From positions 13,540-77,539 of the forward strand of contig JBCCNL010000011.1 in the NCBI GenBank assembly GCA_039025855.1: a stretch of 64,000 nucleotides of DNA, given 5' to 3'. Below the pieces are notes generated by a model. That model had not been told where the DNA came from. It was given only the letters and a program-made list of their open reading frames with translations, and ran no database searches. The position numbers and the translations under genes are program-made. Below are positions 41,933 through 50,486 of this stretch, in pieces; the stretch's first letter is position 1, and each line of letters begins with the position of its first letter. This stretch comes from JBCCOW01 sp039025855 (GTDB taxonomy: Bacteria; Planctomycetota; Phycisphaerae; Phycisphaerales; Phycisphaeraceae).

Positions 41933-43228
41933 TCAAGCCATCTCCGCCACCGCCTCACGCACCACCTCCGAACCATCCAGCAAGTACGCCGTCGCCTTCC
42001 ACCGGTGCTCGCCCGGCTCAGCAACCCACCCGCTGTGATACCAGTTGTTCTGCCAGCCCACCGCGAACGGGTCGTCGTAACTCACCTCCACCACCTCCCC
42101 GTCCCGCTCGAACACCACCCGATCCACCCGCTCCGGCCAAACACAAGCCAGCCCCGGCCAACGCTTCACCAACCGATCACCCCCCGCGTAACCCCCAGCA
42201 CCGGCGTGTGCCCACTCGTGCTCACCCAGCCCGTACAGCACGAACGCATCCCCGTCCGCCAACGGCTCCACCGGATACCCCAGCGCCTCCTTCATCCGCC
42301 ACGCAAAGCAAAGGTCATTCCCCGGCAGCACGCCGAAATCCGTCGGCGGCTCCTGCTTGCTGAAGTTGTTGTAGTACCCCCAGCTCACGCCCTCCCGCAC
42401 CGACACCGGCACATTGCTCACCGCCGGGGAATCCTCGTTGCACACGATCGGACGGCCCGGCGCAAACGCCTTCGCCCGCTGGATCAGCTTGTGCATCCGC
42501 TGTCGGCTCTGTCCGTTTCCGTGAATCAGCACCACATCACTCGCCGACGCGATCGGCTCCCGCACCGAACCGCCACCCCCACTACAGCCCACCGGCATCC
42601 CCCCGCTCGCCGACTGCGCGACCCGGATCAGCTCCGCCATCCCATACGCCTGCTGCACGATCGGCCTTGCCGTGAACTCCGGGATGTCCTGCTCGTTCGC
42701 CACCTCAATGATCACGTTCTGATACCCCCCCTCCTTCAGCCAACGCGACGCCGTCTCCACCGCCCGACGCACCGCGTGATCATCCTCCAACCGGCACGTC
42801 TGCCGCCCATAAAGAAAACTCACCATCACCGCCATTCCAAGCTGATCCGCAGCCCGTATCACCCGGTCCATCCGCGACGCATACGCCTCGTCCAGCCGAT
42901 CACCCTTCGGACCATACGGGTTATTCAGGATGTCCGAGTTCTGCGTGGTAAAGCAAGGGCCACCGCCCTGAAAGCCAACCGTAAACGCACGCAGCCCCCA
43001 GTCGTACCAGGCTGGGAGCGCCGCGATCAGCCGGTCCGTCTGCGTCTCCGGGTCATACACCTCATGCCCGAACCGCGCATACCGCTCTCTCCCTGCCGCA
43101 TCGTCAAAGATGCCCTGGATAAACCGCGCATTCATCAGCAAGCCACCAACCCGCTCCGCCGCAGGACTGTCCGAATACGTTAATTCACTATCAAACCGGA
43201 ACCGCTCACCATCGATCGAGAGTTGCAT
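41933..43228 (-). CDS. TIM-barrel glycosidase-like protein, function unknown
   Basis: A 431-residue protein without a signal peptide. The plan resembles clan-A glycoside hydrolases: NARFIQGIFDD near the N-terminus, LPAWYDWGLRAFTVGFQGGG, and NVIIEVANEQDIPEF, which places a Glu after Asn as in acid/base NEP/NEQ motifs. PIVCNEDSPAV could hold the second Glu, but the pattern differs from GH5 and GH2. The C-terminal ~90 residues form a small beta-rich domain (VVFERDGEVVEVSYDDPFAV). I cannot assign a family. The 213 bases before it (41720-41932) hold no gene I can support. Confidence 0.5.
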   Translation of the reverse strand: MQLSIDGERFRFDSELTYSDSPAAERVGGLLMNARFIQGIFDDAAGRERYARFGHEVYDPETQTDRLIAALPAWYDWGLRAFTVGFQGGGPCFTTQNSDILNNPYGPKGDRLDEAYASRMDRVIRAADQLGMAVMVSFLYGRQTCRLEDDHAVRRAVETASRWLKEGGYQNVIIEVANEQDIPEFTARPIVQQAYGMAELIRVAQSASGGMPVGCSGGGGSVREPIASASDVVLIHGNGQSRQRMHKLIQRAKAFAPGRPIVCNEDSPAVSNVPVSVREGVSWGYYNNFSKQEPPTDFGVLPGNDLCFAWRMKEALGYPVEPLADGDAFVLYGLGEHEWAHAGAGGYAGGDRLVKRWPGLACVWPERVDRVVFERDGEVVEVSYDDPFAVGWQNNWYHSGWVAEPGEHRWKATAYLLDGSEVVREAVAEMA

Positions 43229-43295
43229 CCAACAGCCTTCCTAAACAACGAACCAGACATGACACATGCCAGAACCAAAAACAACCCACCCCACA

Positions 43296-44270
43296 TCACC
43301 CCCAGCCGCCGGCCAATGCTAACGCAACCCCCAGCGACACGACCGACCCCGTCGTCGCCAGCACGATGATCGACGCCGCCAGCCCCTCGTCCCCACCCAG
43401 TTGCGTGACCAGCACATACGCCGCCACCGCAGTCGGCGCTGACGACAACACCAACACCGCCAACGCCTCCCGCGCATCCAGCCCCAGCCACACCGCCATC
43501 GCATACCCCACCGCCGGGCACACCCCCAGCTTCACCGCCGTCACCGCCCCCGCCAACGCCAGATGCCCCCGCACCTTGTACACCACCATCGCGCCCCCAA
43601 GACTCATCAGCGCCATCGGACCCGCCGGCTGACCCACCAACGCCAGACTCCGCCGAACCACCCCCGGCAGCGTCCACCCGCTCGCCGCCAACCCCACCCC
43701 CATCAGGCACGCGATGATCAGCGGGTTCGTCACCATCGACCACCCCACCCGCCGGACCATCATCCATAATCCCAACCCCTCGCCACCGTCCTTGCCATTG
43801 CCCCCGGTCTCCCGACCCCACACCAACGCCCCCACCGAAATCACGTTGTACAGCACCACCGTCGCCGTCAGCCCCACCGCCGCCAACGCCACCGTCTTCG
43901 CATCCCCACCCCCCAGCTCGATCACCGGCAGCCCCACAAACGCCAGATTCCCCCGGCACCCCCCCTGCACCACCACCCCCAGCGTCCCGCTCTCCCGGCT
44001 CGCTACCCACCACAGCCCCCAACCCATCAGCGCCGCTACCACCGTCACCACCCCCATCGCGAGAATCACCCGGCCCACCGACGCGTCCAACGCCCCCGCC
44101 TCCGACACCTTCGCCACCAGCAACGCCGGCAGCCCCACCCAGTACACCCACCGGTCAAACTGCCGACGCATCCCGTCACTCAGAAACCCAAACCGCACCA
44201 GCCCCAACCCCAGACCCACCAGCACCACCAACGGCAACAACGTCTCGACCACCTGAAGCAACACCGACAT
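43296..44270 (-). CDS. AEC-family (auxin efflux carrier-like) transporter
   Basis: A 324-residue membrane protein of about ten spans. The N-terminus (ETLLPLVVLVGLGLGLVRFGFL), GCRGNLAFVGLPVIELGGGD near residue 105 and NPLIIACLMGVGLAASGW in the middle follow the AEC plan of two five-span halves, with conserved Gly/Asn/Pro at the crossing. These carriers export or take up organic acids and similar solutes; the substrate is unknown here. ATG at 44270 is preferred to an upstream start, which would add arginine-rich sequence. Confidence 0.82.
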   Translation of the reverse strand: MSVLLQVVETLLPLVVLVGLGLGLVRFGFLSDGMRRQFDRWVYWVGLPALLVAKVSEAGALDASVGRVILAMGVVTVVAALMGWGLWWVASRESGTLGVVVQGGCRGNLAFVGLPVIELGGGDAKTVALAAVGLTATVVLYNVISVGALVWGRETGGNGKDGGEGLGLWMMVRRVGWSMVTNPLIIACLMGVGLAASGWTLPGVVRRSLALVGQPAGPMALMSLGGAMVVYKVRGHLALAGAVTAVKLGVCPAVGYAMAVWLGLDAREALAVLVLSSAPTAVAAYVLVTQLGGDEGLAASIIVLATTGSVVSLGVALALAGGWG

Positions 44271-44299
44271 GCGGCGGATGGTAACGCCCCCTCGTAGCG

Positions 44300-44315
44300 G
44301 CGGGGCTCGCCCCGC
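44300..44315. repeat. Small GC palindrome between AEC and SprA-related genes
   Basis: GCGGGGCTCGCCCCGC, a perfect 16-base palindrome in the divergent intergenic region. It could be a regulatory site or a copy of a dispersed GC-rich palindrome family. Nothing else marks it. Confidence 0.4.
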
Positions 44316-44420
44316 ACCCCTCCCCAAAACCCCCGCCGATAATCAACCGCGGCCCGTACCGCCAACTCCACCCCGGGCCTCGCTCTGCAGCAACGCATCA
44401 ACCCGACCGATCCCATCTAC

Positions 44421-45122
44421 ATGTCAGCCGTTGCCACCACGCTGACCAACCCCAGCGCCGGGCTCGCTTTCGTTGCGCCGCCCCGGACCGATGCCCCTGC
44501 GCCGAGTCCCAGCCGTTCATCCACCAACGCGACCGCTCCCCGCGACACCGCCCGCTTCTCCACCGAAGCCCGCCTAGCCTCCAGCAACGAGACCGAAAGC
44601 AAGAGCGAACCGAGCAACCTCGGCGGACCCCGCGGCACCGACGGTCAACCGCTGACCGAAGCCGAGCAGCAACAGGTCCGCGAACTCCAGGCCCGCGACC
44701 GCGAGGTCAAAGCCCACGAACAGGCCCACAAAAACGCCGCCGGCCAATACGCCACCTCCGGCCCGACCTACACCTACCAGACCGGGCCCGACGGCAAACG
44801 CTACGCCGTCGGCGGCTCCGTCGGCATCGACGTCTCACCCGAGGACACCCCCGAAGAGACACTCCGCAAGATGGAGGTCGTCCGCCGTGCCGCCCTCGCC
44901 CCCGGCGAGCCTTCCGCTCAAGACCGACGCGTCGCCGCCCAGGCCACCCGCACCGCCAACCAGGCCCGGCAAGAACTCAACGCCCAACGCGCCGAAGAGG
45001 CCAGCGGCAACGAAGACACCGCCGACAACCCCGACACCGTCACCGCCTCCACCACAACGACATCAACCGACGCATTCCGCACCCGACCCAACGACACGCC
45101 GACCCTCGACGTGATCGCCTAG
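44421..45122 (+). CDS. SprA-related putative metalloprotease
   Basis: A 233-residue protein. The central region is the SprA-related family block: REVKAHEQAHKNAAGQYATS, with HEQAH as the candidate HExxH-like zinc site, then YTYQTGPDGKRYAVGGSVGI and a helical tail (VAAQATRTANQARQEL). The N-terminal ~80 residues are Ala/Ser/Pro-rich and disordered, the C-terminal 30 are Thr/Asp-rich. Family function is unproven. The stop overlaps the converging phosphatase stop in a single CTAG. Confidence 0.8.
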   Translation: MSAVATTLTNPSAGLAFVAPPRTDAPAPSPSRSSTNATAPRDTARFSTEARLASSNETESKSEPSNLGGPRGTDGQPLTEAEQQQVRELQARDREVKAHEQAHKNAAGQYATSGPTYTYQTGPDGKRYAVGGSVGIDVSPEDTPEETLRKMEVVRRAALAPGEPSAQDRRVAAQATRTANQARQELNAQRAEEASGNEDTADNPDTVTASTTTTSTDAFRTRPNDTPTLDVIA

Positions 45123-46771
45123 CCCACACCCACCTCGGCCCGCGCCACCAGCTCTTCTCGCGCCTCCCCCGCAATCCCCGCCGGCAACTCCCGCCCCAAC
45201 TGCCGATAGATCGTCGGCACGACATCCAGCGCGTGCATCCCCGCATGGCTGCCACCTGCCTCTAAGCCAGGCCCCGCCGCGACCCACCAGCCCTCGCCAA
45301 CGTGGTGGCCGCTGCGGCCATCGGTCACCCGGCCCGGCGTCGGCCAATCGATCCGGCCGTACCGCTCGCTCTCGATCGCCTGCACCGTCACCACCGGCCG
45401 ATGCGCCCACTGCACAATCAGGTCCGGAATGATCCCCGCCTTCGTCCCGTTCGGATAGAGCTCGCCCGGCCGATCCACCGCACGCACTGCGGGCTCGCCC
45501 GTGTCCACGTGCACAAACGTCTTGAGCCCGTCCGTGATCTTCGCACACAGCGCCTCATACGCCTCGCCCGGCTCAACAATCCCCTTCGCCTCACGCCCCT
45601 TCAGGTTGATCAGCACAAACCCCTGCAGGTCGTCCAGCAACGCCAACGCTTCGGTCTGCGACCAGTCTACGTTCGTCTTCCGCCAGAACCGCGTTAGCCA
45701 GTTCTGCACCGACAAAGGCAGCCGATCCTTCACCGCCGACCGCGCCGACTCCGGCACCATCTCCCGCACCGTCTTGAGCAGCCCCTTCTTCGGCTTGCCC
45801 ACTTCCGCTTCACCCACAGACACCGGCTCCACCTTCTTGTCGTGCAGCACCCGGTCCAGCATCTCGGGCAGCAGCTGAGCCAGCGACTCGTTCTGCGTCA
45901 TCCCGTGCAGCGACAGCGCCCACACCACCGTCTCATCCCCGCCCGGCAACTCCGCTAACCGATCCAGCACCCGGCCCAGCTCGCGGTCCGTCGCCGAGTA
46001 CACCTCATGGATGGAGCGGTTCACCTCATCCCGCTGATCGGGCGTCCCCTTGTCCGCCAATCCCGTGTCGTCCCACACCACATGGCCGCCACGGTGCGGC
46101 CCGCTAAACGCCAGCACGAACAGCTCGCACGCCTCACGCCCCAGCGTCCGCACCCCCGCTTCCCCCTGCATCTCGATCACCTTCATCACCCGCGCTTTCT
46201 CCTTCAGCACCATGTCGGCCGTCAGCTCCCCACCCGGCTCGTTCCCCCAGTCCGGCCGACCCAGCTCCCCCTCCAACCACTTCAAAAACCCCGCCGGCTC
46301 GCTATACGGATTCGTCAGCTTGTAGTGCGACCCCCAAGCACTCAGCTCCACCCCGTTCGGCTTCCCCTCAAAATCCAACGCCCCCGCTTCCGGCGGGTAC
46401 GTCCGCGGCACATCCAGAATCACCGATCGGCACCCCTCCCGACAAAGCCCACGCCACCACGGCTCGTAATTCTCGTGCTCCGGCCCACACGCCCGGTGGT
46501 TCATCTTCATCGGGTCCCAGCCCACGTAGTTCCACACCCCGTGATCCCCCGGCTCCTTCCCCGTCATAAAGCTCGGCCAAGGCGCCGCGTTCACCTCTGC
46601 CGCCACCGACCCGATCCGCCCGTAGACCCCCCGATCCCGCAGCCGCTTGAGATTGGGCATCCCCCCATCCCCACCAACATCCTCACAACACGATTCCACC
46701 AGCGACGCATCCGCCGCGTCCAAAATCAAAACCGCCAACCGCGGCGCCCGCTCCAGGGTTGAATCGACCAT
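45119..46771 (-). CDS. Alkaline-phosphatase-superfamily protein (type I phosphodiesterase/AP fold)
   Basis: A 550-residue protein of the alkaline phosphatase superfamily. The N-terminal VLILDAADASLVESC gives the first metal Asp. PWPSFMTGKEPGDHGVWNYVGW carries the catalytic Thr/Ser after the strand and the following DHG metal site. Later SLHGMTQNESLAQLLPEML and GHHVGEGWWVAAGPGL match the closing metal motifs. No signal peptide. Such proteins act on phosphodiesters or phosphonates, or transfer phosphoethanolamine. Start at 46771 has AGGGA upstream. The stop overlaps the SprA-related stop by four bases. Confidence 0.75.
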   Translation of the reverse strand: MVDSTLERAPRLAVLILDAADASLVESCCEDVGGDGGMPNLKRLRDRGVYGRIGSVAAEVNAAPWPSFMTGKEPGDHGVWNYVGWDPMKMNHRACGPEHENYEPWWRGLCREGCRSVILDVPRTYPPEAGALDFEGKPNGVELSAWGSHYKLTNPYSEPAGFLKWLEGELGRPDWGNEPGGELTADMVLKEKARVMKVIEMQGEAGVRTLGREACELFVLAFSGPHRGGHVVWDDTGLADKGTPDQRDEVNRSIHEVYSATDRELGRVLDRLAELPGGDETVVWALSLHGMTQNESLAQLLPEMLDRVLHDKKVEPVSVGEAEVGKPKKGLLKTVREMVPESARSAVKDRLPLSVQNWLTRFWRKTNVDWSQTEALALLDDLQGFVLINLKGREAKGIVEPGEAYEALCAKITDGLKTFVHVDTGEPAVRAVDRPGELYPNGTKAGIIPDLIVQWAHRPVVTVQAIESERYGRIDWPTPGRVTDGRSGHHVGEGWWVAAGPGLEAGGSHAGMHALDVVPTIYRQLGRELPAGIAGEAREELVARAEVGVG

Positions 46772-46831
46772 CACAAGTCCCTTTCTTCCCCAGCCAGACC
46801 GTCCATCCATTCAAGCGAACGGTGGCGTATC

Positions 46832-46843
46832 TACACCAGTGTA
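46832..46843. promoter_or_regulatory. Palindromic site upstream of the phosphatase gene
   Basis: TACACCAGTGTA has symmetric TACAC/GTGTA arms around a CA centre, about 60 bases upstream of the start. The spacing fits a repressor site near a promoter. No regulator can be named. Confidence 0.4.
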
Positions 46844-46892
46844 TATCGAGCCCTCCTCGATCAGACTTAAACCCATCCCATGACGAAGTTTC

Positions 46893-46908
46893 TGAGACTT
46901 TGGTCTCA
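46893..46908. terminator. Weak hairpin downstream of ilvC
   Basis: TGAGAC and GTCTCA pair around TTTG. It lies about 90 bases after the ilvC stop on the minus strand. There is no T-run, so it may only mark the end of the mRNA. The rest of the 225-base gap between ilvC and the phosphatase holds no visible gene. Confidence 0.35.
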
Positions 46909-46996
46909 CCTCCCCGCCAACACGCAGTCAAACCGCGGACGACTACGCGTCAACAGTCCCACCCACCGTATACCCGAATGAACCCCAGGCCGAGCC

Positions 46997-48001
46997 TTAC
47001 ACCTCAACAGGGTCGAGCCACGGCATCATCGCCCGCAGCTCCTTGCCCACGTTTTCGACGCCGTGCTTCGTGTTCTCCTCACGCTGCTCGTAGAACCACT
47101 TGAAGCCGTTGGCGTAGTCCTCGCGGAACGCGCTGGCGAAGCCACCCGACTGGATGTGCGACAACGCCTCCTTCATCTTCGCCTTGGTCGTGTCGTCCAC
47201 GATCTTCGGCCCGGTGTAGTAGTCGCCAAACTCGGCGGTGTTGCTGATCGAATACCGCATGTACTTCAGCCCGCCCTTAACGATCAGGTCGACAATGAGC
47301 TTCACCTCGTGACAGGTCTCGAAGTACGCCAGCTCCGGCGGATAGCCGCCCTCGATCAGCGTCTCGAAGCCCTTCTTGATCAGCTCCGACAGCCCGCCGC
47401 ACAGCACGACCTGTTCGCCGAACAGGTCCGTCTCGCACTCGTCCTTGAATGTCGTCACCAGCGTCCCGCCCTTGCCGCCGCCCACACCAATCGCGTACGC
47501 CAAGGCTAGGTCCTTCGCATCGCCCGTGTGGTCCTGATGGATGGCCATCAGGCAGGGCACGCCGCCGCCCCGCTCATACTCCCAACGCACCGTATGTCCC
47601 GGGCCCTTCGGCGCGACCATGATCACGTTCACGTCCGCCGGTGGCTCGATCGTCTTGAAGTGAATGTTGAACCCGTGCGTGAACACCAGCGTCATGCCCG
47701 CGGTCAGGCTCGGGCCGATCTTCTCGGCGTACACATCCGGCTGCACCTCGTCGGGCAACGCGATCACCACCACGTCCGCCTGCTTCACCGCGTCCTCCAC
47801 CGACTTCGGCTCAAACCCGTGCGACGCGCACAGCTTGCCGTTCGCCGACTCCGCCCGGTTGGCGACGATGACCGTGCAACCCGAATCGCGCAGGTTCTGG
47901 GCATGGGCATGACCCTGCGACCCATAACCGATGACCGCGATGGTCTTGCCTTGCAGGGGGGCGAGCGAGCCGTCTTTGTCGTAGAGCGTTTCGATGGACA
48001 T
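46997..48001 (-). CDS. ilvC: Ketol-acid reductoisomerase (class I)
   Basis: NAD(P)H- and Mg-dependent isomero-reductase of branched-chain amino acid synthesis. The 334-residue length is the short class I form. The N-terminal dinucleotide site is IAVIGYGSQGHAHAQNLRDSG; APKGPGHTVRWEY and HQDHTGDAKDLALAYAIGVG give the Mg/substrate region; CGGLSELIKKGFETLIEGGYPPELAYFE carries the knotted C-terminal domain. The dinucleotide loop (NRAESANGKL) suggests NADPH use, with caution. It is divergent from slyX; no ilvB/ilvN genes are adjacent. Confidence 0.97.
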   Translation of the reverse strand: MSIETLYDKDGSLAPLQGKTIAVIGYGSQGHAHAQNLRDSGCTVIVANRAESANGKLCASHGFEPKSVEDAVKQADVVVIALPDEVQPDVYAEKIGPSLTAGMTLVFTHGFNIHFKTIEPPADVNVIMVAPKGPGHTVRWEYERGGGVPCLMAIHQDHTGDAKDLALAYAIGVGGGKGGTLVTTFKDECETDLFGEQVVLCGGLSELIKKGFETLIEGGYPPELAYFETCHEVKLIVDLIVKGGLKYMRYSISNTAEFGDYYTGPKIVDDTTKAKMKEALSHIQSGGFASAFREDYANGFKWFYEQREENTKHGVENVGKELRAMMPWLDPVEV

Positions 48002-48207
48002 GGCAAAAGCGATCTATTTGGGGTGAGCGAAAAATACCGCCCCCGGGCCCGCAGCCCGGCATGGCGAGCCGAGCAATGTACCGATCCCGACCCCGCTCGA
48101 CAAACCCCAATCCCCACCCCGTCTCACCAGAACCCTAAAATGCCGCCCTCTCAAGCCTCGCACCCACACGTTGCCCCCTCGCCCGCCCCCCCGCCGCCCC
48201 ACCCCGC

Positions 48208-48459
48208 ATGAGCAAACCGCCCACACCCCCACGCGACTCCATCATCCCCCTCGAAGAGAAGATTACCCACCTCGAAGCCACCGTCGACCAGCTCAACGGC
48301 GTCGTCACCGAGCTTTACGACCGCGTGAGCCGCTCCGAGACCCGCCTCGAGAAGCTCCAGAACAAGCTCACCGCGCTCCTCGAACAAGGCTCCACCCCCA
48401 GGGACACCGGCAGCGACGCCGACCAGGACCTCCGCGACCAGCAGCCCCCGCACTGGTAG
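48208..48459 (+). CDS. slyX: SlyX family protein
   Basis: An 83-residue coiled-coil protein. The heptad region (LEEKITHLEATVDQLNGVV through RLEKLQNKLTALL) and the C-terminal PPHW, close to the PPHY that ends this family, are diagnostic. Function is unknown beyond a link to SlyD in gamma-proteobacteria. It precedes the lipid kinase gene by 39 bases on the same strand. The Pro-rich N-terminal ~10 residues are atypical. Confidence 0.8.
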   Translation: MSKPPTPPRDSIIPLEEKITHLEATVDQLNGVVTELYDRVSRSETRLEKLQNKLTALLEQGSTPRDTGSDADQDLRDQQPPHW

Positions 48460-48498
48460 CTCATACCACCCCAACCCGTTACCGGTAGCATCCCCGCC

Positions 48499-49491
48499 AT
48501 GCCCCACGCGGCCACCCTCACCGACGCGAGCGCCGACGCGCCGGCCGCCAACGCCCGCGGCGTCCTCATCTTCGCCAACCCCTTCTCCGGCTCAGGCCCC
48601 AACCTCAAACGCGTCCAACAGCTCGAATCAGCCCTCAACGACCTCGGATGCCGACCGCAAACCGTCTGGGACCGCAACGAACGCCAGACCCTCCTCGCCG
48701 ACCCCGCCCTCCCGCAGCGCGTCGGCTGCGTCGTCTCCGCCGGCGGCGACGGCTCCCTCTCTGACGTCATCAACGGCCTCCACGCCGCCGGCACCCTCCC
48801 CCAACTCTCTCTCTACCACTACCCCGTCGGCACCGAGAACCTCTTCGCCGCCGAACTCGCACACGTCAGGCACCCCCGCGACGCCGCCTCCGCCATCGCA
48901 CACGCCATCACCCACTCCCGCATCCGCACCATCGACCTCGGCCAAGCCACCGCCACCAACGGCTCACACCTCTTCCACCTCATGCTCTCCGCCGGCTTCG
49001 ACGCCGAGGTCGTCCGACGCATGGACATCTGGCGCACCGCCCCCGCCAACGGACGACTCCGTCGTGTCACCAAAGCCAGCTACGTCCCCCGATCCCTCGC
49101 CGCCCTCACCCAATACCGCTACCCCACCGTCCAACTCACCCCGCACAACCGCCCCACCCTCACCGGTGCCCACGCCTTCATCTTCAACCTCCCCCGCTAC
49201 GGCGGCGGTCTCAAGCTCGGCTCCGCCGCCGACTACACCGACGGCCAGCTCGACTACCTCGTCCTCACCCGGCCCGGCCTCCTCTCGCTCATCCGCTACG
49301 GCCTCACCGTCCTCCTCAAACGACACCTCAAATCACCCCACATCCAGCACGGCCGAGCCACCCAACTCACCCTCCAAACCCACGCCCCCATCCAGCTCGA
49401 CGGCGACCGCTTTCCCGACACCGGCTCAACCACCAACACCCTGACCATCACCGCAAAACCCAACGCCCTCCGCCTCGTCCCGCCCACCTGA
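48499..49491 (+). CDS. Diacylglycerol/sphingosine kinase-type lipid kinase
   Basis: A 330-residue cytosolic kinase of the DAGK catalytic family (YegS/BmrU group). FANPFSGSGPN begins the ATP-binding domain, VVSAGGDGSLSDVINGL is the GGDG nucleotide loop, and YPVGTENLFAAEL matches the family's LGTxNDFA position. The second beta-domain follows, ending with IQLDGDRFP. The first 15 residues are Ala-rich. It likely phosphorylates a membrane lipid; the exact lipid is unknown. A hairpin terminator follows at 49502. Confidence 0.88.
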   Translation: MPHAATLTDASADAPAANARGVLIFANPFSGSGPNLKRVQQLESALNDLGCRPQTVWDRNERQTLLADPALPQRVGCVVSAGGDGSLSDVINGLHAAGTLPQLSLYHYPVGTENLFAAELAHVRHPRDAASAIAHAITHSRIRTIDLGQATATNGSHLFHLMLSAGFDAEVVRRMDIWRTAPANGRLRRVTKASYVPRSLAALTQYRYPTVQLTPHNRPTLTGAHAFIFNLPRYGGGLKLGSAADYTDGQLDYLVLTRPGLLSLIRYGLTVLLKRHLKSPHIQHGRATQLTLQTHAPIQLDGDRFPDTGSTTNTLTITAKPNALRLVPPT

Positions 49492-49501
49492 CGCATAAAG
49501 A

Positions 49502-49530
49502 AACCCCGCGCCGAAACGCGGGGTTCCCCT
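49502..49530 (+). terminator. Terminator after the lipid kinase gene
   Basis: AACCCCGCG and CGCGGGGTT pair perfectly around CCGAAA. The following T-run is weak (TTCCCC), so efficiency is uncertain. Confidence 0.65.
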
Positions 49531-49556
49531 CCAATCAAAACAACACGACTCAATAG

Positions 49557-49577
49557 CCGACGAGCTACGCTCGTCGG
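49557..49577. repeat. Palindrome spanning a PEP-CTERM stop codon
   Basis: CCGACGAGC and GCTCGTCGG form a perfect 9-base stem around TAC. The palindrome contains the TAG stop (49565-49567) of the minus-strand PEP-CTERM gene, and its right arm codes the last Arg-rich residues. Confidence 0.65.
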
Positions 49578-50452
49578 TAGCGCCGCCGCAGCATCAAGAC
49601 ACCGCCCAGCAGCGTCGCACTCACCAGCCCAGGCTCCGGGATCGGCGTCCCCAAAGCTTCTTCCAGAGACAGCGACGCAAAGTGCAACCGCTCCGCGGGC
49701 CCGCTGCCGTCGGGTGCAAAAATCGTGTAGATCGTCGCGCTGTCCGCAACCCCCGGCGCATCCGTCGACAACACTGACTCCAACACATACAGCGTGTCCG
49801 TGAAATCCCCTTCCACGAGGCCGTACTCCAGATCGATGTCGATCCCGTTGGACACGCCCTGCGAGAAGCCGTTCTGATCCAGCGATGCGGCTCCGTCATA
49901 GCTCGCGATCAGCGTCAACGACTGACCGAGGTCATCCGTGCTCACGCTCTGGCCATCCAACAAGACCTCAATCTCATCAGAACCCAGCGATTCCTGGACC
50001 GGGACAAAGCCCGGATCCAAAAACACCGGCATGTTCAACAGCCCACCCGGCAGCACCATCTCCAACGGCACCGCCGACGGGTTACTCACGAAGTTGCTGC
50101 TCACACCGGTCCACTTCCAGGCATCCGTCAGCGTCCACGACACCGAAAAGCCCGTTAACGCATCACCGCCCAGCCCGATGTCATACCCCGGCAGGTCGTC
50201 CTGCGGCACCTGCGGGTCGCCGAACGCATCGGTCGCCTCCCAGTGCCCGTGCTGCGCGTTGTAGTAAGGCCTCAGACCGATGGGATCAATCACGACCCCC
50301 ATCCCGTTGGTCGCGTTCAACAGGTTTACGCCGCGGGCCTGAAGCTGCCCGTTGACGACCTCAATCTGGAACCGTCGGCCCGGATGGGCCCACGCCGGCG
50401 TCGCCGCCATCAGCAACGCCAACACTAAACAAACAGAGCATTCTTGTTTCAT
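49565..50452 (-). CDS. PEP-CTERM sorting domain protein
   Basis: A 295-residue secreted protein. The signal peptide is MKQECSVCLV then a hydrophobic run to TPAWA. The C-terminus has the exosortase tail PEPGLVSATLLGGVLML followed by RRRYRR. The middle is beta-rich with Asp/Gly loops (GIDIDLEYGLVEGDFTDTLY) and a Trp/Tyr-rich region (NAQHGHWEATDAFGDP) that may bind sugar or metal. Function unknown. The gene directly follows a prepilin-type gene on the same strand (34 bases), repeating the prepilin/PEP-CTERM association at 18.6-22.4 kb. Its last codons and stop lie in a palindrome. Confidence 0.85.
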   Translation of the reverse strand: MKQECSVCLVLALLMAATPAWAHPGRRFQIEVVNGQLQARGVNLLNATNGMGVVIDPIGLRPYYNAQHGHWEATDAFGDPQVPQDDLPGYDIGLGGDALTGFSVSWTLTDAWKWTGVSSNFVSNPSAVPLEMVLPGGLLNMPVFLDPGFVPVQESLGSDEIEVLLDGQSVSTDDLGQSLTLIASYDGAASLDQNGFSQGVSNGIDIDLEYGLVEGDFTDTLYVLESVLSTDAPGVADSATIYTIFAPDGSGPAERLHFASLSLEEALGTPIPEPGLVSATLLGGVLMLRRRYRRA

Positions 50453-50486
50453 GACAAACTTCTTTTCAAATCCTTAAACGCATCGC

